A stretch of 64,000 nucleotides of DNA from JADGRB01 sp036267635 (lineage in GTDB: Bacteria; Myxococcota_A; Polyangia; Fen-1088), in assembly GCA_036267635.1 (NCBI GenBank), contig DATAVR010000108.1:44760-108759 (forward strand). Direction: 5' to 3'. The notes beneath the pieces were generated by a model, which saw only the letters and a list, made by a program, of their open reading frames with translations, searched no databases and was not told where the DNA came from. This document shows positions 51,501-59,589 of this stretch, piece after piece. Position numbers and translations under genes: made by a program. Each line of letters starts with the position of its first letter. Position 1 is the stretch's first letter.

Positions 51501-52057
51501 GCGTAGGAGCTGGTCAGACAGGGGCTGAACCAGCTGCCGCTGCCCGGGACGAAGTTCGAGAAGTTGGCCAGGTTCAGCGCCGTCTGGATGTTCGTCCAGT
51601 TGACGCCAGGGCTGAGAATCGTCGCATCGGTGTTGCTGACGGTGATCTCCCAGTTCGCCTGGTGGCTCGGGTCGGGGCCGCACGCCGGAGCGAAGGAGGT
51701 CGCCGAGGCCGTCACACCGCTGACCTGGTGAAAGCATCCGCTGGCGTTGGTCAGACAGCCGCCGGTCGAGACGTGCGGCACCACCGCGTTTCCGCTGGTG
51801 TCGTCGATCCAGAACTTGACGGTGATGTCCGACAGCTTGACGCCCGCGCTGCTGTTGTTGATGACCTCGAAGAAGTCCTGCGCTTGATTGGCGCCGCAGG
51901 ACGCGGTCGACGTCTCCAGCGTCAAGCCGGCCGAGCTTATCAGCGCCGCTCGGACGGTCTCGGTCGGGGGTGGGGCCGTCTTCATTCCGCACCCGGCCAC
52001 CGCCGCCAACAGCCCGAGATTGACGACCAGGCTCCCTCTGCCAACGACACGCTCCAT
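48578..52057 (-). CDS. CBM3-sedolisin (S53)-RCC1 multidomain lipoprotein
   Basis: ATG 52057 (AGGAGGG upstream) starts a lipoprotein signal (LGLLAAVAGC, Cys about 23) and 1159 residues. Order: a CBM3-like domain (about 40-212: FFEVINNSSAGVKLSDITVKFWI), a pro-kumamolisin activation domain (about 230-360) and an S53 catalytic domain (about 385-750). The S53 residues are complete: SIETAGD (E469, D473), FYPTGDDGS (D545/D546) and NGTSIASPLWAG (S662). The calcium-site end LHDIADGS...PGYDLATGWGTPR is also present. Residues about 770-1159 hold RCC1 repeats (VCWGENQFGQVGDGT-like). The protease should be active at low pH. CBM3 suggests binding to cellulose or another polysaccharide; RCC1 may form a propeller for protein contact. 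Confidence 0.92.
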   Translation of the reverse strand: MERVVGRGSLVVNLGLLAAVAGCGMKTAPPPTETVRAALISSAGLTLETSTASCGANQAQDFFEVINNSSAGVKLSDITVKFWIDDTSGNAVVPHVSTGGCLTNASGCFHQVSGVTASATSFAPACGPDPSHQANWEITVSNTDATILSPGVNWTNIQTALNLANFSNFVPGSGSWFSPCLTSSYATNSHFAVYAQGNLVFSSASGISTPACRSPQGAQKPAQTHITPAMAAATLVAPVPANTTVDFAIGLALNNPVGLEAVATQAANPNSPTYGQFLTDAAIMATYAPSAADYQAITQFAQAKGFSIFRTYPNRVILSLSGTAAQIEQAFFVNLNTYLRPDGSSFYAPDREPTFDFGSPVPIYYISGLTDFFVEPDKTMDLAQAGGNGSGNVGNYLSRDLRRAYVPCTNLDGTGQTVGLIAGAGYELSDIQKYESLNGITTATVPQNVMSGSTISATVDPQRVLASIETAGDIEMVKAMAPGAQPVVFLISSSITTSLGDIVMMASPPHQVSTSFDVTIGDGNTSNLLNLMTAKGVALFYPTGDDGSYDGFNAPLQNTPLDVTQFTTIGGTTLTMTSTSFAYQSESAWVGSGGGLVAAFDLATGIESIAFGKSVPDFTMIATNVEGIVTCGLDSTPANCTNPPASGQNLITGNLATLNGTSIASPLWAGFMALVNERRAQNQLAALGPPNQTMVAIAQSPQLYTKSLHDIADGSNNQNATPSQPLYTAVPGYDLATGWGTPRCRLVTQLGEAAPTTPLTIALGRQNPDGCEIHGNGALACWGSNTFGEVGNGTQNQALSPVPVQGMSSGVAGVTVGEGGTVCAVKQDGTVWCWGANDVGQLGIGTTTSSQAPQQTTPVQVPGLTNVTALASGFEFTCALKSDGTISCWGRNEMGELGLGTSGTANNHASPVQIPNSANTTAIDAAGQHVCALDTLGRVFCWGENQFGQVGDGTTTARSIQTRANLGLSGVTAKGIATGEFHSCAIVDGDLVPGEVVCWGSNNALQFGDPGYGSLRTAGVPIVTDQASNQRRVLGNVTSISAGAFHTCALRSESSLFCWGDNSSGELGSGTTGKVSSGFGFNLIGADYNYFTNPSNECANFLAGCRQVLASGAIAVTGGSNGTCVLLSNGGAQCWGFNLDGNLGDGTTIRRLDPVTLPF

Positions 52058-52147
52058 TCGTCCGTCCCTCCTATCCCAAGTGACGGTGCATCTTGCGCTG
52101 TTCAATCCGCTAGTCAAGCCGCCCCGTGAAGCCGCCGGGGGACCATT

Positions 52148-52250
52148 CGCGCGGCTCGTCGCGCCGTGGAGCTCGATCCCAAGAACGGCTACGCGATGTA
52201 CACGCTGGCTTGCGGGCTCCTCCTGCGCAAGAAGGTCGAGTCGACCGTTG
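52148..52250 (+). pseudogene. TPR-repeat fragment
   Basis: In one frame the bases read IRAARRAVELDPKNGYAMYTLACGLLLRKK, a typical single TPR unit (ARRAVELDPxNGYA), with no start or normal continuation. Probably a leftover of a TPR protein gene. Confidence 0.35.
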
Positions 52251-52301
52251 AGGTCGATGGCCCCCTGCATGACGGCGAATCAACCGTGATAGGAAGGTGC
52301 A

Positions 52302-52697
52302 ATGGGTGCCGGCCGACATCCGCATTTCGTCTCGCCGCTGCTCTGGCACGCCAGCCTCGCCGAGGGGTTGGTCGCGGCCCGCGAATCCAGGCGGGCGGTG
52401 CTGCTGGTCGTCGGCCGACAATCTTGCGGTGGCTCCCGCACCCTCGTGGAGAAGACGATCGCGAAGGACGAGATCAACGAATACCTCGACTCTCATTACG
52501 TCTGCGTGGCCGGCGACGCAGACTCGCCCGAGCCGGCCGTCGCCGCCCTGGTGGCGCGCATGCCGCAGCACGATCGAACCCCGCTGTGCCTCTACCTGTC
52601 GGCTGAAGGGGAGCTGATGCATTCAACCTCCGGCGGACGCCCACCCGCGGTGTTTCTGTCCGATCTGCTCGAGGCGCCGCACCGGGCTCGTCGATAA
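52302..52697 (+). CDS. Thioredoxin-like protein (DUF255-like)
   Basis: A 131-residue protein with LWHASLAEGLVAARESRRAVLLVVGRQSCGGSRTLVEKTIAKDEINEYLDSHYVCVAGD. The end YLSAEGELMHSTSGG also follows a thioredoxin-fold layout. The active-site pair is SCGGSR, i.e. one Cys and a Ser in place of the second Cys. No signal sequence. Likely a monothiol thioredoxin-fold protein; partner unknown. Confidence 0.65.
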   Translation: MGAGRHPHFVSPLLWHASLAEGLVAARESRRAVLLVVGRQSCGGSRTLVEKTIAKDEINEYLDSHYVCVAGDADSPEPAVAALVARMPQHDRTPLCLYLSAEGELMHSTSGGRPPAVFLSDLLEAPHRARR

Positions 52698-52704
52698 AGA
52701 GAGA

Positions 52705-54078
52705 CTATGGCGTGACCGGCACTCGCTCGACGCCGGGCGGTTTCCAGGTGCCATCGAGGAACGAGGGCGGTTTGTCCTCGGGCCAGTACATTCGCAGGGT
52801 CAGGTTGAAGGCACCTTCCGGAGGCGCGGGCAGCCAGTTGGGCTCGCGGTCTCTGCCCGGCGAATCGTGCTGAATGTAGATGTCGAGCGAGCCGTCGCTG
52901 TTGTGCCGAAGCGGCATCCAGCTGCTGATCGCGTAGCGGTTGCTGGGGTTGTCGACGAAGAATGAGTCGGCGCCGTACAGCGTGACGGACCAGAAGGCGT
53001 TGACCGGCGGCGTCTGCCCCTGGTCGAAGTGCAGGACGTAGCGGCTCCCGCCCGTGAAGTGCTGACCATTGGCGTCGAGGTAGCTGGTCGGGTAGACGGC
53101 GTCCGCCGCCAGATTGGCCCCGAACGCGATGAGGGCGATGAGCGCGCGCGTCTGATAGTCGGTGCCGTACTTGCCGAGGTTCATCCCGGGGAAGAACCAG
53201 CCATTGACGTCGACACCCTTGCGTTTCTCCCCCGCGCCGGACCGCAGCTTCTGCAGCGCGACGGTGACGGAATGCTCCAGCCCCCGAGCCGCCTCGGGAT
53301 CGAGGTGCGACGGCTCGAACGGCTGACCCGGACCGATGCCGATGGTGGCCAGCTTCGCGAGCATGGGCGCGTCGGCGAACGGCGGCGGATTGGATTTCAT
53401 GAGCCGCGCGAGGGTGTCGAAGTACGTCGCCGCGCTCATCGCCTTCAGCTTGTCGACAGAAGGCGTCTTGGCGTCGAAGGTCGGATCGGGCACTCCGTTG
53501 GCCGCTCCGTTGGCCGCTCCTTCGGGCGGGGTGAACGCCCGACCGAACGCGGAGAGCGGCACCAGCTTGTAGCCCTGCTGCACCGTGTGCACGGCCGCAT
53601 AGTCGTCGGGACCGTTGGTCTGCGTGCGTCCCAGAATCCACACCAGATTGGTCGGCGACCGGAGCGGCTGCAGACCGGCCGGCAGGGCGCCCTTCCAGTC
53701 GGGGCCGACAATGACGAAGTCGCGCGCGACGTTCCCGGTGGTGCGGGTGCCGGGTGACGCGAAGACGTTGGTCCAGGCGTCGAACGTCGGCAGCAGATAG
53801 TAACGTCCATGCGTGTCGGGGACCGACAGCACCATCGGCTCTCTCGTGAGATCGAGAAACGCCGACGAGTAGAGCGTGTCGACGTTGGCGCGAACGACCT
53901 GCTTGAAGGCCGCGTTGGGGAACACCGGAGGATTGGCGAACTGATTGACCGGAGCCGCCATGCCGTGCGGTGCGGCGACATTGGTCGCGTTCCGCATCGT
54001 CAGGTCCATCATCACGAGCGGCAGCCCGTACACGACGGCTTCCACGCCTATTTGGAGCGCTGCCTGTTCCTTCGTCAT
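52705..54078 (-). CDS. DUF1254/DUF1214-type protein
   Basis: A 457-residue protein with the two-part DUF1254-DUF1214 layout. The N-terminal part has VRANVDTLYSSAFLDLTREPMVLSVPDTHGRYYLLPTFDAWTNVF, the DUF1254 core. The C-terminal part has NAFWSVTLYGADSFFVDNPSNRYAISS and LDIYIQHDSPG...NWLPAPPEGAFNLTLRMYWP, the DUF1214 core. The start lacks a signal peptide, unusual since many members are exported. Function unknown. An AANGAANG insert comes from a 12-bp repeat. Confidence 0.9.
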   Translation of the reverse strand: MTKEQAALQIGVEAVVYGLPLVMMDLTMRNATNVAAPHGMAAPVNQFANPPVFPNAAFKQVVRANVDTLYSSAFLDLTREPMVLSVPDTHGRYYLLPTFDAWTNVFASPGTRTTGNVARDFVIVGPDWKGALPAGLQPLRSPTNLVWILGRTQTNGPDDYAAVHTVQQGYKLVPLSAFGRAFTPPEGAANGAANGVPDPTFDAKTPSVDKLKAMSAATYFDTLARLMKSNPPPFADAPMLAKLATIGIGPGQPFEPSHLDPEAARGLEHSVTVALQKLRSGAGEKRKGVDVNGWFFPGMNLGKYGTDYQTRALIALIAFGANLAADAVYPTSYLDANGQHFTGGSRYVLHFDQGQTPPVNAFWSVTLYGADSFFVDNPSNRYAISSWMPLRHNSDGSLDIYIQHDSPGRDREPNWLPAPPEGAFNLTLRMYWPEDKPPSFLDGTWKPPGVERVPVTP

Positions 54079-54196
54079 AGCCGGGTGCCAAGTGCGATGA
54101 TCGCCCAGAAGAATGTTTTCACTCGCGCATCATAGCGGGCTCGACTCCGGCGTGGAGCGAGACTAGGTTCAGGGAGAAGTGACCGAGGAGGTCGAC

Positions 54197-55060
54197 ATGT
54201 CTGGGAACGGCCCGCGGCCGGCGGTTCTGCTTTCCGGGATTCAATTCGGCGAGCAACCGAGGTGGCACGAGGGCCGGCTGTGGTTCTCGGACTGGGGACC
54301 GCGCGAGGTCATCGCCGTCGATCTCGCGGGATCGAGCGAGGTGGTGGTCCGTGCGCCGTCCTTCCCCTGCTGCGCGGATTGGCTCCCGGATGGGCGCCTG
54401 CTGGTCATGTCTGGCAGCGAGGGGCGCCTGCTCCGCCGGGAGGCGGACGGCTCACTGGTGACGCACGCCGATCTGAACGCCGCCTCACGACCGCCGGCCG
54501 GCAACGAGCTCGTCGTCGACGGCCGCGGCAACATTTATGTCAACGGGGGTGGCTTCGACCTGATGGCAGGGGCGCCGTTCGCTCCCGGCGTCGTCGTGCT
54601 CGTCTCGCCCGACGGCTCGTCGCGGGTGGTCGCCGGCGATCTGGCGTTCCCCAACGGGATGCTGGTGACGTCCGACAACGCGACGCTCATCGTCGCCGAG
54701 TCCTACGCCAAGCGGCTCACCGCGTTCGACATCGCCGCGGACGGAAGCCTCTCGAATCGGCGCCTCTGGGCAGACCTGCGCGGCGGCGTTCCCGACGGCA
54801 TCTGCCTCGACGACGAGGGGGCCGTCTGGTACGCCGACGTGCCGAACAAGCGGTGCGTTCGCGTTCGTCAGGGGGGCGAGGTCTTGCGGACGATCGTGCT
54901 CGACCGCGCCTGCTTCGCTTGTGCGCTCGGCGGGCCCGAGCGCCGGACGCTCTTCATGATGGCGACCGAATGGAAGGGCCCGGGCGGAATGTTCTCTGCG
55001 CCCCGGACCGGCCAGCTGCTCGCGATCGAGGCTCCCGCGCCCGGCGTCGGCTGGCCTTAG
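54197..55060 (+). CDS. SMP-30/gluconolactonase-like hydrolase
   Basis: ATG 54197 with GAGGAGG about 6 bp upstream gives 287 residues (an upstream GTG at 54179 is possible). The six-bladed propeller pattern is clear: QFGEQPRWHEGRLWFSDWGPREVIAVD, CADWLPDGRLLVMSG, GNELVVDGRGNIYVNGGGFD, DLAFPNGMLVTSDNATLIVAESYAKRLTAFDI and GICLDDEGAVWYADVPNKR. Glu and Asp residues at the blade ends are likely the metal ligands. Members cleave lactones. Substrate unknown. Confidence 0.9.
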   Translation: MSGNGPRPAVLLSGIQFGEQPRWHEGRLWFSDWGPREVIAVDLAGSSEVVVRAPSFPCCADWLPDGRLLVMSGSEGRLLRREADGSLVTHADLNAASRPPAGNELVVDGRGNIYVNGGGFDLMAGAPFAPGVVVLVSPDGSSRVVAGDLAFPNGMLVTSDNATLIVAESYAKRLTAFDIAADGSLSNRRLWADLRGGVPDGICLDDEGAVWYADVPNKRCVRVRQGGEVLRTIVLDRACFACALGGPERRTLFMMATEWKGPGGMFSAPRTGQLLAIEAPAPGVGWP

Positions 55061-55111
55061 AGGCATCGGTTCACCGCGGGTGAGCCGATTTCGGCGAACG
55101 TACACTGAGAA

Positions 55112-55408
55112 TCAGAGCAGCGCTTGAAAGTCTGGGGGCACGAGCTCCCGCGGAAGCTTGAGCTCGGCGAGGACGGCGCGGCAACGCGCGCGCTCCTCTT
55201 CGGTCACTTTGCCGTCCGCCAGCACCTCGTCCCGGACTCCGCCGAGGTAGCCGGTCAAGACCTCCTTGATGTCGATGACCGTGAGCAGCGCCTGCCGGTA
55301 GACGCTCTTCATCTCCTCGCGTTCGGCGTCGTCGATCTTCCCGTCGGCCATCACCCGTTTCACGAGTTCGGCCAGCTTCGCCTTTGCCTGCGCCCGTGCA
55401 TCGTCCAT
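55112..55408 (-). CDS. Small acidic TerB-like protein
   Basis: A 98-residue helical protein with two acidic repeats, VMADGKIDDAEREEMKSVY and VLADGKVTEEERARCRAVL, each like the DGKID-x-x-E loop of TerB-type proteins that may bind metal. ATG at 55408 starts MDDARAQAKAKLAELVKR. Role unknown. Confidence 0.7.
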   Translation of the reverse strand: MDDARAQAKAKLAELVKRVMADGKIDDAEREEMKSVYRQALLTVIDIKEVLTGYLGGVRDEVLADGKVTEEERARCRAVLAELKLPRELVPPDFQALL

Positions 55409-55483
55409 GGCGATTCTTATCGGTCTTAGGACCGGTCACTTGAGGGGCGTCGGTGGCGCCGCGGCCCGGCGCAGCATCTTTCC

Positions 55484-55833
55484 CTGAGCCGGTTTCGAGC
55501 GATCGTACACTGCGCACTCTTGTAGCTGCTCGCGGCGGGCGGCCTCGCCTGCCACGCGGACAGTGACCTGCTCGAGCGACGCGACGGCGGATCCGATCGC
55601 CTTTCTGCGGCCGGGACGGCGGGCGAGGGCGGCGTGGCCGGCGGCGGCGGGGGAGCGCCCGGCGGCGGAGCGTCCGGCGGTGGGCGTCCGGCGGTGGAGC
55701 GTCCGGCGGTGGAGCGGGGGGGGCGCGGCGGATCGGGGATCGGTGGCGCACCGACGGCGACGGCCAGCCGGACGTGGTCGGCGTCGACGGCGAACAGAGC
55801 CAGCTGACGATCACCTACCATCATCGGCCCTGA
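55484..55833 (+). pseudogene. Decayed lipoprotein gene with nonsense and frameshift changes
   Basis: One frame reads LSRFRAIVHCALL, an in-frame TAG, then LLAAGGLACHADSDLLERRDGG...GGVAGGGGGAPGGGASGGG, a lipoprotein signal with a lipobox (GLAC) and Gly-rich linker. The frame then changes near 55680-55710 (tandem ggcggtggagcgtcc units) and continues ASGGGAGGARRIGDRWRTDGDGQPDVVGVDGEQSQLTITYHHRP to a TGA at 55831. DGDGQPDVVG is the FG-GAP/VCBS-type calcium loop. A real gene of this kind would be far longer, so an internal deletion is likely. Confidence 0.6.
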
Positions 55834-55922
55834 AGCCAATGGCTTGGAGGGGCAAAGGTCCTGACGTCCCGGCCCGAGATTGCTCCCAGGAGGTTTAGCA
55901 ACGCCTGTAGACTCGGCGTTCG

Positions 55923-57089
55923 ATGACTCGCGAAGCCACGGTGTTGCTCATCTCGTTCGTTCTCGGTCTCTCGCTGCTCGACTGTAGGCACGGTCCGAGC
56001 TCGGCAGTTCCGCCCAAACCTCCGTTGCCAACCGCCTCGTCCGCCGGGGACACGACCAAAACCACGGCCTGCGTCGACGCGGCTGGAGGTGGTAGCAACG
56101 TCGGAACGGTCGTGGCCGCGGCCACGGCCTTTCGGGATGCGCTGCCGGACGGCCTGCGGGCGACGCTGCAGCATCCGCTCACTCGCGCGACCGCCATCGT
56201 CTGGTCGAATCTCCCCGTCAAGCTCGTGCCGCGAACGGGCGTTCGTCTGGGCGATCTCGACGCGGCCCAGAGCGCCGCCGTTCGACGGCTGTTCGCCGCC
56301 GCGACGACGACCTGCGGTCTGGCGATGCTCGACGAGGTGCGCCTGTCGGATGACGTCCTGGCGACGGTCGACAAGCGAGGTCTCAAGTGGGGCGCCGGCA
56401 ACTTCTACGTCGCCTTCCTCGGCGCGCCCTCGGAGCGGGCGCCGTGGATATTGCAGATCGGTGGTCACCACCTGGCGTACAACTTCACGTTCAACGGCGA
56501 GCGCGCCGGCGCCACGCCGCTCTTCTTCGGCACCGAGCCGACCCGGTTCACGACCGCTGACGGTGCCACACACGAGCCGCTGAGAGAGCAGAGCGCGGCC
56601 ATGATCGCGCTCGCGCAGGCCATCGCGGCCCGGCCGGCGGCGCGTCTCTCGGGCAAATTCACTGACGTCGTCAAGGGCGTGGTCATCAACTTCCCGCCGG
56701 GGCAGCCGCCCACCGGCGGCCTCGACACGGCCTTTCCGCTCAACTACCCGACCGGCACGTCCGACCGCGGGATCCGCGTGGACGCGCTCTCGTCCGACGA
56801 GCAGGCATTGGTTCGTCGCGCGATCGAGAGCTACGCGTCCTTGCCCGCCCAATCGATTGCCGGCGATTTGTTGAAGGCCTACGAGGCACCCGCGGCGTTC
56901 GGTCAGACGTACGTCGGGTGCGCGGGAGGCGCGGATCTGTCGAAGGTCGGAACCTACGTCCGCATCGACGGTCCGCGCGGCTGGATGGAGTTCGTCGTGC
57001 AAGACGGCATCGCGTTTCCCGACAAGCCCCACTACCACGCTCTCTGGCGCGACAAGGAGTCCGACTACGGCGGGGAGGCGAAACAGTGA
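55923..57089 (+). CDS. DUF3500 lipoprotein
   Basis: A 388-residue protein with a lipobox-like VLGLSLLDC (Cys near 21). DUF3500 marks: RTGVRLGDLDAAQSAAVRRLF, NFYVAFLG, WILQIGGHHLAYNFTFNGERAG-TPLFFGTEP, and HYHALWRDKESDYGG at the end. The family is found near HupE-like membrane proteins and has no proven activity. GTG start of the next gene overlaps its stop (GTGA). Confidence 0.9.
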   Translation: MTREATVLLISFVLGLSLLDCRHGPSSAVPPKPPLPTASSAGDTTKTTACVDAAGGGSNVGTVVAAATAFRDALPDGLRATLQHPLTRATAIVWSNLPVKLVPRTGVRLGDLDAAQSAAVRRLFAAATTTCGLAMLDEVRLSDDVLATVDKRGLKWGAGNFYVAFLGAPSERAPWILQIGGHHLAYNFTFNGERAGATPLFFGTEPTRFTTADGATHEPLREQSAAMIALAQAIAARPAARLSGKFTDVVKGVVINFPPGQPPTGGLDTAFPLNYPTGTSDRGIRVDALSSDEQALVRRAIESYASLPAQSIAGDLLKAYEAPAAFGQTYVGCAGGADLSKVGTYVRIDGPRGWMEFVVQDGIAFPDKPHYHALWRDKESDYGGEAKQ

Positions 57090-57919
57090 CCCGCGCCGGC
57101 CCGGCGGCCGCGGGAATGGTCGCGGTCGCCGTCGTCGCGACCATCATCGCGACCATCATCGCGGCGTCGCCGACGGCGGAAGCGCACCCGGCGCCGAGCT
57201 CGTCGGTCGCGCTGACGTTCGCCACGCGCTCGGTGAAAGCCCAGCTTTTGTTGCCGGTGTCCGAGCTGACGTACGCGATGACCGATGTCGCGTCGCAAGA
57301 TCCCGGCTCCGCCCACATCGACGAGCGGGCCTTGAGGCGCTATGTGGTGGCACACGTCTCAGCCGAATCACACGACGGAGCGCCCTGGTCGGTCGCCGTC
57401 AGAGCAGTGAAGGCCGAGACCCTCGACGACCACGACTACTGGGCGGTCGACATGATGCTGACCCCTCCCCCCGACTGTGATGTGTCCGACCTCGTGCTCG
57501 TCGACGACGCGATCACGCGCGAGATCCGCAATCACTTCATCTTCGCCACAGCCCGAGCCAGCGAAGCAGCCGGCACCGCGGCGGATGTCGTCGGCATCTT
57601 GCAGTATCCGGCTTCTCGTCTTTCGATCTCAGGCACGGCCTCGCACGCTCACGCTGCTCGTTCGGGTTTCGGATCACGCCAAGCGCGCATTTCGATCGTC
57701 CTCGCGAGTCTGGCGAGTCTGGCGATTCTCGCGCTGCTGGCGGCTGGAGGCGTACGCAGCAGCACCGCCTGGTCACGCTGGATCTGCCTCATGGGGGAGT
57801 CCAAGGCGCCCCCGTTTCGCAGTCCACGTGAGCGAGCCGCAATCCGGCCGGAGTCACCTCGATCGTGCCGAAAACGATTGGCAGGTGGAATCGACGCGGG
57901 CCGATCGATCCCGGGTTGA
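57086..57919 (+). CDS. Exported HupE-like partner of the DUF3500 protein, probably truncated
   Basis: GTG 57086 overlaps the previous stop. The frame gives an N-terminal signal-like helix (MVAVAVVATIIATIIAASPTAEAHP), a soluble part (ALRRYVVAHVSAESHDGAPWSVAVRAVKAETLDDHDYWAVDM) and a late hydrophobic helix (ISIVLASLASLAILALLAAGG). The last 60 residues are Arg-rich and lie over the opposite phosphoesterase gene by 131 bp, so the true stop was probably earlier and a frameshift near 57600-57790 is likely. HupE-like neighbours of DUF3500 have several helices; only one is seen here. Confidence is moderate. Confidence 0.55.
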   Translation: MTRAGPAAAGMVAVAVVATIIATIIAASPTAEAHPAPSSSVALTFATRSVKAQLLLPVSELTYAMTDVASQDPGSAHIDERALRRYVVAHVSAESHDGAPWSVAVRAVKAETLDDHDYWAVDMMLTPPPDCDVSDLVLVDDAITREIRNHFIFATARASEAAGTAADVVGILQYPASRLSISGTASHAHAARSGFGSRQARISIVLASLASLAILALLAAGGVRSSTAWSRWICLMGESKAPPFRSPRERAAIRPESPRSCRKRLAGGIDAGRSIPG

Positions 57920-58373
57920 AGACCGTAAACCCACGGTCCCGTCCGAGAAACGGCACGTGCGAGTGTCCGCACACCACGGCCTGCGCTCCCTGCGCACCCG
58001 CCATCGCCGCGACCTCCGCGCGCAGCTTGGAACCATAAACGCCGATGTGAACCAGAAGCATCCGCAGCAGCGGTTGCGGGTCCTCGGCGCTGCGCACGAG
58101 ATCGAGCGTGAGCACGTCCGGCAGATCGGGCGCGTGGATGTCGATGTTGCCGCGAATGGCGAGCACGGGGGCGATGCGCGAGAGCTGATCGAGCACCCCG
58201 AGATCTCCGATGTCCCCGACGTGCAGGATGGCATCGGGCGCGCGCGCCGCCAGGTGCTCGGCCGCCCGCGGGTGAGGCTGCGAGTGGGTGTCCGCCACCA
58301 CCACGAGCCGCAAGGTCCCATCGGGCCTCAGCGTGAGTTGTCGTGCCATCCTCGCCAGTCGTCGGGCCGGCAT
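57789..58373 (-). CDS. YfcE/MJ0936-type metallophosphoesterase
   Basis: A 194-residue calcineurin-like phosphoesterase. Metal-binding motifs in order: VVVADTHS, HVGDIGD, RGNID and CGHSHVPFLG, then FNPGSIGPRR. The short length and the GHSH pattern fit the YfcE group that cleaves phosphodiesters. ATG 58373 or 58349 could start it; neither has a strong ribosome site. Confidence 0.9.
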   Translation of the reverse strand: MPARRLARMARQLTLRPDGTLRLVVVADTHSQPHPRAAEHLAARAPDAILHVGDIGDLGVLDQLSRIAPVLAIRGNIDIHAPDLPDVLTLDLVRSAEDPQPLLRMLLVHIGVYGSKLRAEVAAMAGAQGAQAVVCGHSHVPFLGRDRGFTVFNPGSIGPRRFHLPIVFGTIEVTPAGLRLAHVDCETGAPWTPP

Positions 58374-58589
58374 CCCACAACCCTATCAGCTCGACGGCTG
58401 ATCGATCGCCCGGGAGATCGTGCAAGGAACGCCGCCTACACGAGCCCGAAAACATAGAGCGCCGCTCTATCTTCCGTATCGTTTCGGGGGCCCGGCGGCC
58501 GTGGCGCCCGGAAAGGGCCTGCCGCGCCTGGCGATCGCCGCTGGCATGGACGCTGCAATTTCGGTTGCCCGAAAAGGAGACCGTTCCCA

Positions 58590-59420
58590 ATGTCCAACAC
58601 ACTCCGTATCACGAGACTCTCAATGGCCCTGACCGTCGCCGCCGGCCTCGCCGCCTGCAACGACCTGACGCCGTCACCCCACGAGGTGCCGACGCCGATC
58701 GCCGCCGAGCAACCGCGACCGTCCGAATCGGCACCGCCGTTGGTGGCGACGCCGACGCCGACGCCGACTTCGGCGACCGACGGCCAGATCAAACAGCACC
58801 CGACGACGGCCGTGGAGGACGCCGATGACAACGACGATCAAGAGATCGCGCCGTCGGAGGCGCTCGCCGGCGCGCGCAAGCTGCTCGCTGGCGGCAACGG
58901 CGAGCGCGCGCTCCGGATGGCGAAGGTCGCCGTGCTGCGCGCGCCCAAACGCTCCATCGCCTGGAACGTGCTCGGCCGCGCCCAGCTCGTTCTCGGCAAG
59001 CGTAACGACGCCATCGCCTCGTTCGAGAAGGCGGTCGAGCTCAACCCGCGGAGCTCGTACGCACGCAACAACCTCGGGCTAGCGCTCATCTACGACAAGC
59101 GCTACGAGGAGGCCGTCGACTCGCTCGAGCAGGCGGTCGAGCTCGAGCCGGTCGAGGGATACATGTGGAACAACCTCGGGATGGCCTACGAGCAGCTCGA
59201 TCGACTGGACGACGCCCGCGACGCCTACGACAAGGCGATCGCCATGGACAGCGATCGGGCCCGCGCCAGCTTGAGCCGGCTCGAGGGGGTGAAGTCAGTC
59301 ATTCGGACCGCAAAGGTCGATGCGCCCGACAGCGAGAGCAAGGGCGGCGTCGGCGGCAAGCCCGAGGAGATCGGCAAGCCCGAGGAGATCGGCAAGCCCG
59401 AGCCGTCGGCGATCCAGTAA
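58590..59420 (+). CDS. TPR lipoprotein
   Basis: A 276-residue protein with a lipoprotein signal (ALTVAAGLAAC), then a Pro/Thr-rich linker. Three to four TPR units run from residue 85 to 220 (AWNVLGRAQLVLGKRNDAIASFEKAVELNP, ARNNLGLALIYDKRYEEAVDSLEQAVELEP, MWNNLGMAYEQLDRLDDARDAYDKAIAMD). The tail ends in GKPEEI repeats from an 18-bp unit (59358-59402). A likely periplasmic interaction scaffold. Confidence 0.88.
   Translation: MSNTLRITRLSMALTVAAGLAACNDLTPSPHEVPTPIAAEQPRPSESAPPLVATPTPTPTSATDGQIKQHPTTAVEDADDNDDQEIAPSEALAGARKLLAGGNGERALRMAKVAVLRAPKRSIAWNVLGRAQLVLGKRNDAIASFEKAVELNPRSSYARNNLGLALIYDKRYEEAVDSLEQAVELEPVEGYMWNNLGMAYEQLDRLDDARDAYDKAIAMDSDRARASLSRLEGVKSVIRTAKVDAPDSESKGGVGGKPEEIGKPEEIGKPEPSAIQ
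59358..59402 (+). repeat. 18-bp tandem repeat, GKPEEI tail
   Basis: The unit ggcaagcccgaggagatc occurs twice, followed by a partial third copy. Each adds Gly-Lys-Pro-Glu-Glu-Ile to the end of the TPR lipoprotein. Confidence 0.9.
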
Positions 59421-59440
59421 CGAGAGAAACCATGACAACA

Positions 59441-59481
59441 GCCGAAGGGCCGGCGCGACGAGACCGGGCCGGCCCTTCGGC
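59441..59481 (+). terminator. Strong hairpin terminator after the TPR gene
   Basis: GCCGAAGGGCCGGC (59441-59454) pairs perfectly with GCCGGCCCTTCGGC (59468-59481) around a 13-nt loop. No U run follows, so it may be a stem that blocks RNA decay or works with Rho; placement after the gene fits transcription stop. Confidence 0.6.
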
Positions 59482-59589
59482 GCATCTTCGAGAACCGCCA
59501 ACCCCGGGGCATTGTCCAAGCAATGATGCATCTCTGCGACCGCAAACGAACGCGAGACCTACCGGCTCGTGTAAATGTTCCGGTGTTCA

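Noticed and set aside
55426..55839. Minus-strand Pro/Arg-rich 137-codon frame
   Set aside because: Lies opposite the lipoprotein pseudogene and is composed of Pro/Arg runs; no start signal.
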